DNA from: Candidatus Peregrinibacteria bacterium
Lineage (GTDB): Bacteria > Patescibacteriota > Gracilibacteria > UBA1369 > LOWO2-01-FULL-3
Direction: 5' to 3'
Assembly (NCBI GenBank): GCA_030592015.1
Contig: JAUUZY010000001.1
Coordinates: 62,001 to 126,000 of the forward strand
Length of the DNA: 64,000 bases
Positions within the stretch are counted from its first letter, which is position 1. The number at the start of each line of letters is the position of its first letter. The notes beneath the pieces were generated by a model, which worked only from the letters and a program-made list of their open reading frames with translations, did no database searches and was not told the origin of the DNA. Of this stretch, positions 35,854 to 44,843 are shown piece after piece. A program made the position numbers and the translations under genes.

Positions 35854-36099
35854 ATGCTTACGTATACCTACCAAATAAAAGGACAAAATTTCCAAACATC
35901 ATTTTTCACCTATCATATTGAGAATGAGGTAAAAAAAAGCAGGCACCATGGAATAACAATTCGTATAAGCAAACACTCCAGCGACTCATTAAACGTGGTC
36001 TTAAGCCACTCAGATAGCGGCAAAATTCAAAAATTTGCTGATTGGCTTAAAAATGCTAGCAAAGGTTCCTCAAAAGTTACCAGCATTCGTAAACTATAG
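35854..36099 (+). CDS. Small cassette protein, acylphosphatase-like fold possible
   Basis: The 81 residues alternate beta strands and two helices (TYTYQIKGQNFQTSFF, a helix, ITIRISKHSSDSLNVVL, a helix). The pattern recalls acylphosphatase but lacks its catalytic Arg/Asn, so no activity is proposed. It is the only gene between boundary sites 4 and 5, with 36 bp before and 16 bp after. It is likely a cassette cargo of unknown role. Real coding is supported by its compact position; otherwise uncertain. Confidence 0.55.
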   Translation: MLTYTYQIKGQNFQTSFFTYHIENEVKKSRHHGITIRISKHSSDSLNVVLSHSDSGKIQKFADWLKNASKGSSKVTSIRKL

Positions 36100-36192
36100 T
36101 CTAGAAACTTGTCCACTGGGGAGCCATATGAAAGATGAAAATTCTCATGTAAAGTATTGTTGTCCGAAAAATAATAATTAAAAATCAACATC

Positions 36193-36285
36193 ATGGGAAA
36201 AGGAACTAGCCATAAGAAGGCTGCTAAAAAAGCACCAGCAAAAACAAAGAAGGAGAAAAAAATGGCTAAAAGATTAAAAAAATAA
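36193..36285 (+). CDS. Very small Lys-rich protein
   Basis: A 30-residue frame (start MGKGTSHKKAAKKAPAK, end RLKK) of which about half is Lys. It lies 65 bp after boundary site 5 and 13 bp before the VF530 gene. Its composition resembles the Lys-rich tails of the 5520 and 6403 proteins. It may be a nucleoid or ribosome contact peptide, but it may also be a chance frame. Confidence 0.4.
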   Translation: MGKGTSHKKAAKKAPAKTKKEKKMAKRLKK

Positions 36286-36298
36286 GTCATCTCTTTAA

Positions 36299-36520
36299 AT
36301 GGACAATTTTAACAATCATTTGCATGGGGTTAAATTGGTGGATATTTTAGAAGCGTTAGTAGAGCATTATAGCTGGGAACAATTAGCAATAAAAATTAAC
36401 ATCAATTGTTTTAAAAAAAAACCTTCAATTAAGTCATCCCTTAAGTTTTTAAGAAAAACACAATGGGCTAGAGATAAGGTTGAAAAACTTTATCTTGAAT
36501 TAGATACTATCAAAAAATAA
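36299..36520 (+). CDS. VF530-family DNA-binding protein
   Basis: The 73 residues match the VF530 family (COG4628). [32 protein letters not shown] leads into the diagnostic [21 protein letters not shown]. The protein is a helical, probably DNA-binding dimer known from many bacteria with unknown detailed role. No SD sequence; the ATG follows the small Lys-rich frame. It lies just downstream of the cassette array and may be the conserved flank. Confidence 0.88.
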   Translation: MDNFNNHLHGVKLVDILEALVEHYSWEQLAIKININCFKKKPSIKSSLKFLRKTQWARDKVEKLYLELDTIKK

Positions 36521-36544
36521 ACTTCGACATCACCTAACAACAAC

Positions 36545-38401
36545 TTATAAGCAAAGTTCATATTTCGATTTAGCTGAAAACAAAGCAGTTGCATGTTTTC
36601 TAAAGAGTCGATACTCATTTCTTTCGTTGGCATCCTTACTATTTTCTAAATAATAAGCAGAAGGTACTAATTGGAGTAAATAGTTAAAACTTTGAATAAC
36701 TGCTTCACAGTCACCAATTTCATAATAATAATCTACAGCAGCTGTCGGAACTTCGGGAAGATGAGGAGTAAGAATTAGAAGCTGATCATAGCTTTGGTCA
36801 AAGCGCTCACGATCATTTTTTAGATAAGCAAGCTCGAGGTTTGTAAGATGGTATATGAAATTCTCGTTATTAATTTTCGCTACACGATCGAGGTTTTTTT
36901 CAAGTTTATCTATCTCATTTTGATTACCAGTATAGAATCTTGAAAGAAGTTTGATTGTGAATTCTTGTGGATACGAAAAGAAAAAAGAACTATCTGCTGC
37001 TTCATGAAAGTGATGAGAAGCTTTGTCCAAATCTGTAATGAAAACATCAATTCCTTGTCGAAGCTCATAGTCCATTTTATAAAGAGAGTAAGCTCCAAAG
37101 AAGGAGAAAGCCATCATTAGATTCAAAAGTATTAAAATAACAATCTTAAACAAAGGATTTCTGAAATTTATTTTTTTCTCTGAAAAATGGATAACACTAT
37201 TGATCAATATTGCCCAGAATGCTGCAAGAAAAACTAAATGTTCTATTGTTGAAAAACTAAATAGAACAGAAATCATGTACGCAAGTAACGCAAAAGGAAC
37301 TGCTAAACTTAAGTTCTTTTTATTCTTTTTCCAAAAACTTGAGAGCAGGAAGCCAATCATCAATAAATATGTAAAAATCCCTAACAAGCCTCTTTCTACA
37401 AAAATATGCAGGAATTCATTATGAACATTGCTTGGCGTCTTATAGAATTGTTCATACTCAAAAATTTCTTTTGGCATCACGTGAAGATAGCCCTGTTGAA
37501 AAGTCTCTAGTCCAGTCCCAAACCAAATATTTTTAACAGTGATGATATCTAAAGCTCCTTGCCATAGCGAAAGTCTTACCTGAAAAGACCTGAATACAAG
37601 GTCAAAAGTAAAGAAAGAAATAATTGGAACAGAGAAAAGAAGAATAGTGAAAATCCACTTATAAAGAACTCGTATTTTTATTTTTCTGAGTAGGAAAAAA
37701 TAACTGCAAAACATCAAGGCTAGCCATGTTGCTCGGTTTTTAGTAAGAAAAATCGTAATCAATACTAGTGAAAAGAGTAAAAAGCTAGGAAGCAGTTTTT
37801 TGAGGTTTTTCTTTGATAATTTTTTATCAAATTCAAAAAGTAGAATGAAAAAGGGGAAAATCAAAAACTGTCCAAGGAAGTTAGGTTGGCCAATTGTACT
37901 ATAGACTCGGAAAAGGTATTCGGCGTTATCAACATCTAAAAAAGGATCAATGTTAAAAAATTGCCCAATGGCATGTAGGCACATAAATAATGTGATCCAT
38001 TTAATGATTTTGAAGAAAATTTCAATAGTCTCTTTCTCTCGAAAGATTCTTAGGCAAACAAAAAAGTGCAACAAAACCAAACTAAGCAAAATCATGCCTT
38101 GAGGGTTTTCAAAATGGCCATAAACACTCTGAACTGGTGAGAGAGAGAAAATAGTCGATACAATCAGAGAAAGGAATATTACGGCAATAAAACCATAAAG
38201 CTTCCTGTTATAAGTCAGCTCTAGATGGTTGTTTTGCATGACCTTCCAAGCCGTTGCACCAAAAGCAAGTCCCATAAAAAGCAAAAACCAAATGTTCTTT
38301 GGGAGAGAATAAAATGTAAAACCCCAAGGGTTGATAAGCAAAGGAATGAAAAATATTCCAAGATAATAATGTTTATAGAGCTTTCTAATAATGGGACTCA
38401 T
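36545..38401 (-). CDS. O-antigen ligase/Wzy-like membrane protein with TPR tail
   Basis: The protein has about 618 residues and ten or more membrane helices. It has a large periplasmic loop with WQGALDIITVKNIWFGTGLE and the Wzy_C-type motif NVHNEFLHIFVERGLLG, followed by a soluble TPR-like tail (DRVAKINNENFIYHL and repeats). Such proteins polymerise or ligate surface polysaccharide or modify surface proteins. Start: the longer frame to 38464 runs through a strong terminator hairpin (38416-38450), so ATG 38401 is preferred. It shares its strand with three SLH proteins, which may bind the polymer. Confidence 0.85.
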   Translation of the reverse strand: MSPIIRKLYKHYYLGIFFIPLLINPWGFTFYSLPKNIWFLLFMGLAFGATAWKVMQNNHLELTYNRKLYGFIAVIFLSLIVSTIFSLSPVQSVYGHFENPQGMILLSLVLLHFFVCLRIFREKETIEIFFKIIKWITLFMCLHAIGQFFNIDPFLDVDNAEYLFRVYSTIGQPNFLGQFLIFPFFILLFEFDKKLSKKNLKKLLPSFLLFSLVLITIFLTKNRATWLALMFCSYFFLLRKIKIRVLYKWIFTILLFSVPIISFFTFDLVFRSFQVRLSLWQGALDIITVKNIWFGTGLETFQQGYLHVMPKEIFEYEQFYKTPSNVHNEFLHIFVERGLLGIFTYLLMIGFLLSSFWKKNKKNLSLAVPFALLAYMISVLFSFSTIEHLVFLAAFWAILINSVIHFSEKKINFRNPLFKIVILILLNLMMAFSFFGAYSLYKMDYELRQGIDVFITDLDKASHHFHEAADSSFFFSYPQEFTIKLLSRFYTGNQNEIDKLEKNLDRVAKINNENFIYHLTNLELAYLKNDRERFDQSYDQLLILTPHLPEVPTAAVDYYYEIGDCEAVIQSFNYLLQLVPSAYYLENSKDANERNEYRLFRKHATALFSAKSKYELCL

Positions 38402-38415
38402 ATTTGCATTTAAAT

Positions 38416-38450
38416 TAAAAAAAGCAGATGAGCTTATTGTCCCATCTGCT
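38416..38450 (-). terminator. Terminator of the eight-repeat SLH gene
   Basis: On the minus strand AGCAGATG and CATCTGCT (8 bp, 12-nt loop) are followed by a T6-7 run. It lies 17 bp after the SLH gene stop and before the ligase-like ATG at 38401, so the two genes are separate units. Confidence 0.82.
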
Positions 38451-38467
38451 CTTAATATTTTCAACTG

Positions 38468-40423
38468 TTATCTGTTCAGTAGGTAATGATAAATCGCTAC
38501 TGCTATTTCATCACGCGTAAGCAAACGCTCCGGTCCTAGAATAGTCGATGATCTTTTTGGTAGCAGATCATACTCTGGAACGATTCCTGCGTACTGATCA
38601 AACCAAACATTTGACGAGAAATCCGTAAAGGCATGATCAAGATTAAGTTCAAGATCGAAAGTCAAAGTAAGCATTTTTAGGAATTCTGCAGTATTAACAG
38701 GATCCGCTGGTCTAAAGTAACCATCATCGTAACCATTGATGATTCCAATCATTGCTGCCTTTACAACAAATCTTGTGTACCATTCACCGTCGATAACATC
38801 AGGAAATTGCCCATTGTTTTCTAGGTTTCCCACAAAACCAAATCTTGCAAGAAGTAGAAATTTAGCAGCTTCCGCTCTGTTTACTGTTTTATAACCTTTA
38901 AATTCTCCATCAGGATATCCACCAATAACAGCTCTTCTATAGAGTTCTGCCGCTGCAATCCCTTCTAGGGAAGTAATATCGGTGTCTGGGAAAGGGTTAT
39001 CTATATAATAAGTTCTCACGTCATCCTCATAACCTGCAGGAGGTTCATTTTCACCAAGTGGTGAAGTTAAACGCCAATTGCTATGGGTAAAATAGAGCTC
39101 TTTACAATCAGAGGGTTCGCTGACGGAACCAAATCGTGATGTCCAATCTCCTTCATCCCAAAGCTCTTTTACAATTTCACACCTATCAATTGATGGTTCA
39201 TCATTATAAAGAGTTTGCCCCCACCATTTATGGCCCCAGTAAAGGTTTTTACATGTGCTAGTTTCATTTGACGCAACCAACCAAGGAGAAAATCTTGCAG
39301 TAAAATCATTTGCCTCCCAAAGTCTTTTTACCTGTTCGCATCTATTGATGGATGGACTGCTGGTTCCAAAAGTATCTTGATCCCATTCTGAATAACCAAA
39401 ATACAATCTCTTGCAAGCAGAAGCTTCACTAGTTGAACCAAATCGTGATGTCCAATTCCCGTAATCCCACCACCGCTTTACTTGCTCACATCTATAGTAA
39501 CTAGGGTCATCATAACTGCGTGGGTAAACTTCAACATCCCAATTATAAGAGTAATAAGCTTCTTTACAACTAGATGCCTCGTTCAAACTTGCAAGGTGCG
39601 GAGTAAATAGAGCAGTAAAACTTCCCGTCTCCCACATTATTTTGATCTGCTTGCATCTTTCAGCATTAATTGTCGGATCAATAGGGTTTTGAATTGTTGT
39701 CCAAGTTGAATGCGAGAAATAATTATCCTTACATGCTTTGGGTTCTGATGTTGATCCAAATCTTGAGGTCCAGTTTCCTGCATCCCAAAGATCTTTTACC
39801 GCCTCACAGCGATCCCAGCTTGGAGATGTTGGTTGGTAAAGAGTAACACTCCACCAAACATGGCTCCAGTAATTGTATTTACAGCTTGAAGCTTCATAGC
39901 TGCTAGCTAGCGATGGCACAAATCTTGAGGTGTAATTATCCAGTTCCCACAACTTTTTAATTTGTATACATCTTGAACCAGAAAGTAAAGAAGAGTCGCT
40001 AGTATTGTTGCTCCATTGACCAGCAGTATAGAAGCTTTCCTTACATTGACCAGGTGTTAACCCTCCACTTGGCAGATTACCTAGTGTTGAGGTCCAATTA
40101 CCTAAATCCCACCATCGTTTTACCGTTCGACAACGATCCCAGTCATCATGAACGCTTCCTGAGGTATTTGTATACCAGTCTGCAAAATGATATTCATTTT
40201 TACAAAGTGAAGCTTCATTGAGTGTAGCTAGATTCGCAAAACCAGAAGTAAAATTTCCTGTGTCCCACATTCTTTTAACTTGCTCACATCTATACTCAGA
40301 TGGAGTAAGAACTACTGCGGAAACATCATTGCTAGAATCAGATGATAATAGGCTTGGTGCCAGAAAAACTGCAGCACAAAGAGTAATCACCAAGGTGAAA
40401 TAAGAAAGGTTTTTCAGTTTCAT
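38468..40423 (-). CDS. SLH surface protein with eight Cys/Trp-rich repeats
   Basis: Signal peptide at residues 1-35. Eight tandem modules of about 45-55 residues follow. Each has an RC-x2-(V/I)K-x2-W(W/E) helix, GN(W/F)TS(R/A)F and, 10-20 residues on, a second Cys in ACK..YF or SCK..YW, so each module probably holds one disulfide. Long (SLA..EASSCK) and short (GSTSEASACK) types alternate. Three SLH domains end the protein (PDGEFKGYKTVNRAE and others). The repeat belongs to no family I know. It is probably a cell-wall adhesin or S-layer component, polymer-bound via SLH. Confidence 0.9.
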   Translation of the reverse strand: MKLKNLSYFTLVITLCAAVFLAPSLLSSDSSNDVSAVVLTPSEYRCEQVKRMWDTGNFTSGFANLATLNEASLCKNEYHFADWYTNTSGSVHDDWDRCRTVKRWWDLGNWTSTLGNLPSGGLTPGQCKESFYTAGQWSNNTSDSSLLSGSRCIQIKKLWELDNYTSRFVPSLASSYEASSCKYNYWSHVWWSVTLYQPTSPSWDRCEAVKDLWDAGNWTSRFGSTSEPKACKDNYFSHSTWTTIQNPIDPTINAERCKQIKIMWETGSFTALFTPHLASLNEASSCKEAYYSYNWDVEVYPRSYDDPSYYRCEQVKRWWDYGNWTSRFGSTSEASACKRLYFGYSEWDQDTFGTSSPSINRCEQVKRLWEANDFTARFSPWLVASNETSTCKNLYWGHKWWGQTLYNDEPSIDRCEIVKELWDEGDWTSRFGSVSEPSDCKELYFTHSNWRLTSPLGENEPPAGYEDDVRTYYIDNPFPDTDITSLEGIAAAELYRRAVIGGYPDGEFKGYKTVNRAEAAKFLLLARFGFVGNLENNGQFPDVIDGEWYTRFVVKAAMIGIINGYDDGYFRPADPVNTAEFLKMLTLTFDLELNLDHAFTDFSSNVWFDQYAGIVPEYDLLPKRSSTILGPERLLTRDEIAVAIYHYLLNR

Positions 40424-40512
40424 ATTCTCTCAATTAAATTATAAATAACATAAAACATACTCCCATGAGTATATAAAGAAGTCAATTTACATAGCACTAA
40501 AGAAAGGTCAAA

Positions 40513-42006
40513 TCAGAACACATCAAGGATCATTTCTGCTTCATGATCAAGCAAAATAGTTTTACTACTATCATACAAAACTACATTTATCCCATCTACA
40601 TATGCTTTAACTTCATCAAAATTCAAACCTGATATGGTCACAAGATCAGCAAAATCCCCCCATCCATAATGCATACAATAAATATTATTTTTATCCTGAT
40701 AAAAATGATGCCTAGAATGTGGATCTATACCAAAATTTCCTTCAACATGCTGAAATGTATCTAAATCGATTTCCAAGTCAACAATATTAAATTCATATTC
40801 TCCAGTCTGATAATTCACATCAATTAATTCATATAAATTATCATTATCTCTATAAAGTCTACTATATGCCCAGTGCACAGCATCAACTTTCTCAAATGAT
40901 TCTCGATCTACACCATCTATTTTATCAAGAAAATATTTATCCTCATCATAGCTATATTCATGTCGATAAATATAAATATTTAAATCATCAGCAAAAATCC
41001 GGCCACCAAAAAGATGTTTTTTTCCTTCCAAAGATATTATCGGACTAATACAGCTGTAATCGGTCGAATAAATATAATCTTTATCAAAAATTATATCCTT
41101 ATATCCATGAAAAGTTTCTGGATCAGCATCAGAATAAACAACTAACGAATTTACAACATCATCTCCACCCCCTGATGCCTTGCAATAAACGCTATTTTTA
41201 TCTCTAAACAAAGTAAAGGGAGACCAGAAAAATACACATGATCTCCCATAACAAGTTTGACCTCCTGCCGCATCCAAAATCATGGGAGTAAAAATATCAA
41301 AGGTTTCATAATCAATCTCATTAGATAATTCCTCAAGAGATGCTGGTAATTCATAAACCAATTCGAATTTTTTCAACAATTTCTCTTTTTGAGAACTAAT
41401 TTTACCAATTTGCTCTAGGGTTAAATAAGTATGAGAATAATAATATTCAATAACGTCGCTACGATATAGCATTTCCACAATCTCACCTCTGTTAACAAAA
41501 TGTTCAAATCCATTTAAACTAGGTGGGAGTGATTCTTTTTTAGCTAATGCATTTATGTAAGGTGCAAACCAAGTACCTCCAGTAGAATCAGAAAAATCAA
41601 GGCCCAGGGCAACTACAATAATTTTACTGGCTTCTACTAAATTAATTTCTCTTTCAGGATGAAAATATCCATCTGGATATCCCTCAATCCAACCCATTTT
41701 TTTTGCAGTACAAACATATGGAGCATACCAATCCTCTTTAACATCAGGAAAACAATTTGTCGATTCAGGATAATAATCCAAGTATTCAATCAAAATCTTC
41801 ACAAACTCCGCCCTATTAACAGTCTTATTAGGTTTAAAAGTACCATCCGAATATCCATCAATATAACTTTGTTCATAAAAATTATTAATACTTTCATAAT
41901 ATGGATGTACACCAGTCACATCATCAAAACCAGCCTCAACAATAAAAGAAAACAGCATGAAGAAAACTCCAAAACACACAATTACTATATAAAAAATTTT
42001 TTTCAT
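40513..42006 (-). CDS. SLH-DKNYY surface protein
   Basis: A signal sequence (MKKIFYIVIVCFGVFFML) is followed by three SLH repeats (GYSDGTFKPNKTVNRAE, GYPDGYFHPEREIN and a third), then a C-terminal ~280 residues with repeated DK(N/D)xxY strands (DKNSVYC, DKDYIY, DKNNIYC) typical of DKNYY beta repeats. There the SLH domains are N-terminal, unlike the two neighbours. It is an extracellular binding protein of unknown ligand. I start at ATG 42006; an ATG three codons earlier is possible. A small hairpin (ATACTC/GAGTAT, 40457-40472) lies beyond its stop. Confidence 0.87.
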   Translation of the reverse strand: MKKIFYIVIVCFGVFFMLFSFIVEAGFDDVTGVHPYYESINNFYEQSYIDGYSDGTFKPNKTVNRAEFVKILIEYLDYYPESTNCFPDVKEDWYAPYVCTAKKMGWIEGYPDGYFHPEREINLVEASKIIVVALGLDFSDSTGGTWFAPYINALAKKESLPPSLNGFEHFVNRGEIVEMLYRSDVIEYYYSHTYLTLEQIGKISSQKEKLLKKFELVYELPASLEELSNEIDYETFDIFTPMILDAAGGQTCYGRSCVFFWSPFTLFRDKNSVYCKASGGGDDVVNSLVVYSDADPETFHGYKDIIFDKDYIYSTDYSCISPIISLEGKKHLFGGRIFADDLNIYIYRHEYSYDEDKYFLDKIDGVDRESFEKVDAVHWAYSRLYRDNDNLYELIDVNYQTGEYEFNIVDLEIDLDTFQHVEGNFGIDPHSRHHFYQDKNNIYCMHYGWGDFADLVTISGLNFDEVKAYVDGINVVLYDSSKTILLDHEAEMILDVF

Positions 42007-42119
42007 ATTAATCATTTTTAACTTATACCTAACTCCATCAATAACTCAGTCCTTAAAACAAGGTTAGCCCCTTTTTATTTTTCAGTCAACTTCCTTCGGA
42101 TCATGAATTCAACTCAATC

Positions 42120-43613
42120 CTACCTCAAATTACTAACTATTTTCACAATTTCTGCACGATTTATCAAAGCATCTGGACGGAAGGTTTGATCAGGATAGCC
42201 ATCTATCGCAGCAATACCCAAAGCTAGTTGGATTTGATTACGATATTCATGATATGCAATGTCGCTTAAAGTATATTCATCAAATTGCGGAATATATTTT
42301 TCATCAAATTCAAAGAAAAGGTTCACAAACTCAGCTCGAGTAATTTTGCGATCAGGATCAAATGATACAGGGTCCACAATAATAGAAAGTTCCTTTACCA
42401 TAGCAGCCTTGAAGAACTCTTCCGCCCAATGCCCCACTAAATTTTCTGGAACTTGGACATCACTAAGATCAGGAGGATTATAATTAAATTTAAAAATACT
42501 TTTGTATGCAATTTTTAGAGATTCTGCAACTGTCAAATTATCAGCTGGTCCAAAATTCCCAGTTAGATTACCTGCTGCATCAGCGTAACCAGTGATGATT
42601 TCACTGGCTTGAAGTTCCGGTAAATAAGGATAATACCAAGAACTTACAGGAACATCAACAAAACGCGGAAGGGCTCTATTATAAGTAAACCTTGTAGATC
42701 TTGGCCCCCGGATATCATCAATAAGAGCATAAACTTCAAAACTGAACAGATCATCATTCTCAAGATATAAAGTAGCTTTTGTACCATCAATTTCAATACG
42801 CTCTACCTCTTCCCAGTCGCGACCAGGTGTAATATTAAAAGATCGAATGTTATAACTATTAGCACCGGAAACAGGATCCCACTCAACAATTACAGAACCA
42901 GAGTCAGCTTCTACAAATCTTAACCCTTCTACTGCCGCTGGTATAGGATATTCATCAATGTCAAAGCAAAGAGTAGAAATATTATTTTCCTCATCTTCTT
43001 CTTGAATATACCCAAATTCCAAAGCATTATGACAGTCTTCAAAGACACTGGCCTGATTACAAACGTTTGGATCAGCAAAACGGTCATGAATTTGATCAAT
43101 ACTCGCATCTACACAGAATTTTCCTTCATCTGTTTCGCTTAAAAATATATCGAACTTTTTCGCAATGGTATAGCTTTCACCAATTCCCATTGAATCAGCA
43201 AAGGAAAGCGTCTGTCCACTTAAGTAGTGGGAATCTTTACTTTCTGGAAGGTAAAAACTTAAATCAAGAAACGGACGTCTGTAATCATCATATTTATGTT
43301 CTTCCGGATAAAAAACCTCCCCTCCCACATTTGTAATTGTGACTCTAGAACAATATGTACGCTCCATTCCCATAAAAATATTATTATTATGGTCAAAATA
43401 AGTCCCATCTTCAGCCACGGCCACTAATCCTCCTTCCGGATTCGAAGTATTAACACCGTATACCTCACGCTGAATCAGATCATTGGTGCAGGGAATAAGC
43501 TCAAAAGTTGTAAGTTCAAAATCTGGGTACTCCACCGGTGTAATAGCTAATGCTACTGGCAATGTTAGAGAAACAAGCAAAGCAGCAAGCAAAAGTTTTG
43601 AAAAAATATTCAT
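42120..43613 (-). CDS. SLH surface protein with fibronectin type III-like domain
   Basis: The signal peptide (NIFSKLLLAALLVSLTLPVALA) starts at ATG 43613; the 29 residues upstream in the frame are not signal-like. A ~210-residue Cys-bearing beta domain follows, then an FnIII-like stretch (VIVEWDPVSGANSYNIRSF) near 235-320. Three SLH repeats follow. Likely an adhesive surface protein. It is the first of a run of three SLH genes, and the gap to the divergent membrane protein at 43701 is short. Confidence 0.87.
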   Translation of the reverse strand: MNIFSKLLLAALLVSLTLPVALAITPVEYPDFELTTFELIPCTNDLIQREVYGVNTSNPEGGLVAVAEDGTYFDHNNNIFMGMERTYCSRVTITNVGGEVFYPEEHKYDDYRRPFLDLSFYLPESKDSHYLSGQTLSFADSMGIGESYTIAKKFDIFLSETDEGKFCVDASIDQIHDRFADPNVCNQASVFEDCHNALEFGYIQEEDEENNISTLCFDIDEYPIPAAVEGLRFVEADSGSVIVEWDPVSGANSYNIRSFNITPGRDWEEVERIEIDGTKATLYLENDDLFSFEVYALIDDIRGPRSTRFTYNRALPRFVDVPVSSWYYPYLPELQASEIITGYADAAGNLTGNFGPADNLTVAESLKIAYKSIFKFNYNPPDLSDVQVPENLVGHWAEEFFKAAMVKELSIIVDPVSFDPDRKITRAEFVNLFFEFDEKYIPQFDEYTLSDIAYHEYRNQIQLALGIAAIDGYPDQTFRPDALINRAEIVKIVSNLR

Positions 43614-43700
43614 ATTTATTATTAAATAACAAAAACAAATTCTAAAACAATTAAAACTAATTGACAATAAAAACCTCCAATCCATGTTAGACTTCCACAC

Positions 43701-44288
43701 ATGGAACTAAAAATAACATTTGCCATACTTGCCTCCATTTGCGGAATTATTGGATTCTTTCCATATCTTTGGAGTTCGCTTTTCGGAAAAACAAGACCGC
43801 ATACATTTACCTGGCTAATCTGGCTAATAACCAGTGGTGTTGCAGTTACGGGACTCTGGTTTGGTGGAGGGGGTGTTGGATCTATCCCTTCAACAATATC
43901 ACTAGTTTTCATAGCCGCAGTTTTATTAGTATCGCTCCGATTCGGGAAAAAAGACATCAAGCTAAGTGATGTCATAATTTTAATCATTGCACTGTCCTCA
44001 ATTCTCATATGGTGGTTTTTAGACAATCCATTACTTGCAATTCTGCTTGTATCAGCCATCGATGTGATCGGATACATCCCAACTTTCAGAAAATCATATG
44101 CCGAACCTTGGACAGAAAATCTTATAACTTGGGCACTATTTGCGATTGCAAGCATATTCGCAATATTTGCTCTAGAGGAATACAACCTACTAACAATGAG
44201 CTACCTAAGTTCAATCTCATTTGTAAATTCAGTCCTATTTATATTCTTAATAATAAGACGAAGAAGCATACCTATGACCTCATCTTGA
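43701..44288 (+). CDS. Integral membrane protein of two SWEET/PQ-loop-like halves
   Basis: The 195 residues form about seven helices. Two similar motifs, GIIGFFPYLWSSLFGKTRPHTFTWLIW and DVIGYIPTFRKSYAEPWTENLITWAL, suggest a tandem duplication of three-helix units joined by one helix, like SemiSWEET or PnuC-type carriers. Substrate unknown. The gene ends with a TGA stop. The ATG follows a TGnTAGACT-like -10 by seven bases, so it may be leaderless. Confidence 0.72.
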   Translation: MELKITFAILASICGIIGFFPYLWSSLFGKTRPHTFTWLIWLITSGVAVTGLWFGGGGVGSIPSTISLVFIAAVLLVSLRFGKKDIKLSDVIILIIALSSILIWWFLDNPLLAILLVSAIDVIGYIPTFRKSYAEPWTENLITWALFAIASIFAIFALEEYNLLTMSYLSSISFVNSVLFIFLIIRRRSIPMTSS

Positions 44289-44380
44289 CAACTCCACAGT
44301 CTTCCAAGAATGAGCTCCAAACCCGTTACGCTTTCTATCAGTTGCCACATCTAACAGAAAAATACCCTCACAAATACAAC

Positions 44381-44833
44381 ATGAAAAAAACAATCTCCTC
44401 AAAACATACAGTTATTACAAAATTCTTAATACCCATCCTTTGGATTGGAGGATTTGGTTTAAAAACAATTACGTCATTCTATTACGAGGGATTAGCCATT
44501 AACGGCATTAAATTTCTCATCATAACAATAATTGGTGCACTATTTTTATCAATTTCTAAATCATTCAGTGTAAAACAAGTAAAAATTGATGAAAATAATT
44601 TGTATATATCAAATTTCATTAAAGAAATAAAAGTTAATAAGAAGAATATTACTAATATCACAGAACGCAAATTCACTTACCAAAAAAGAGTATGGATCCA
44701 TTTTAAACAACCTACAGAGTTTGGAAGAAAAATCATTTTTGTTCCAAAACAAAGATGGTATCTCTTCCATTCCTCACACCCAATAGTTTCAGAATTAAAA
44801 AAATATGCTAATCTCCGTAGAAATAACTATTGA
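44381..44833 (+). CDS. Small membrane protein of unknown function
   Basis: From ATG 44381 (the preceding frame overlaps the gene at 43701 and looks spurious) the protein has 150 residues. Two membrane helices (FLIPILWIGGFGL and INGIKFLIITIIGALFL) are followed by a small beta-rich soluble domain (KQVKIDENNLYISNFIKEIKVN) that resembles a PH-like domain. No family is identified. It converges on the four-helix paralogue at 44844. Confidence 0.65.
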   Translation: MKKTISSKHTVITKFLIPILWIGGFGLKTITSFYYEGLAINGIKFLIITIIGALFLSISKSFSVKQVKIDENNLYISNFIKEIKVNKKNITNITERKFTYQKRVWIHFKQPTEFGRKIIFVPKQRWYLFHSSHPIVSELKKYANLRRNNY

Positions 44834-44843
44834 AATTCAGTAG

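Larger units (their letters stand above)
32131..36127. mobile_element. tRNA-Asn-associated cassette array (five boundary repeats, four cassettes)
   Basis: Five boundary sites share the core GG(G)AGCCAT: 32131-32147 (tRNA end), 33241-33257 (exact 17-nt copy), 35129-35160, 35786-35817 and 36108-36127. The third and fourth agree over 32 nt with one mismatch, contain a GGAC-AGC-GTCC hairpin and keep GTTCGG plus the terminal GGGAGCCAT style of a tRNA 3' end. Between sites lie an ATPase gene, an HTH-like protein with an RelE-type TA pair, a second TA pair, and a small orphan protein. Each cargo sits within about 85 bp of the sites. No recombinase is in the window. Whether one enzyme made all copies is inference. 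Confidence 0.6.

Noticed and set aside
32131-36127. Classical integron with attC sites
   Set aside because: The repeats lack the attC core layout, and the leading site is a tRNA gene end; no integrase is present in the window.
38402-38464. 21-codon extension of the ligase-like gene
   Set aside because: It runs through a hairpin and T-tract terminator, and the encoded residues are not a signal sequence.
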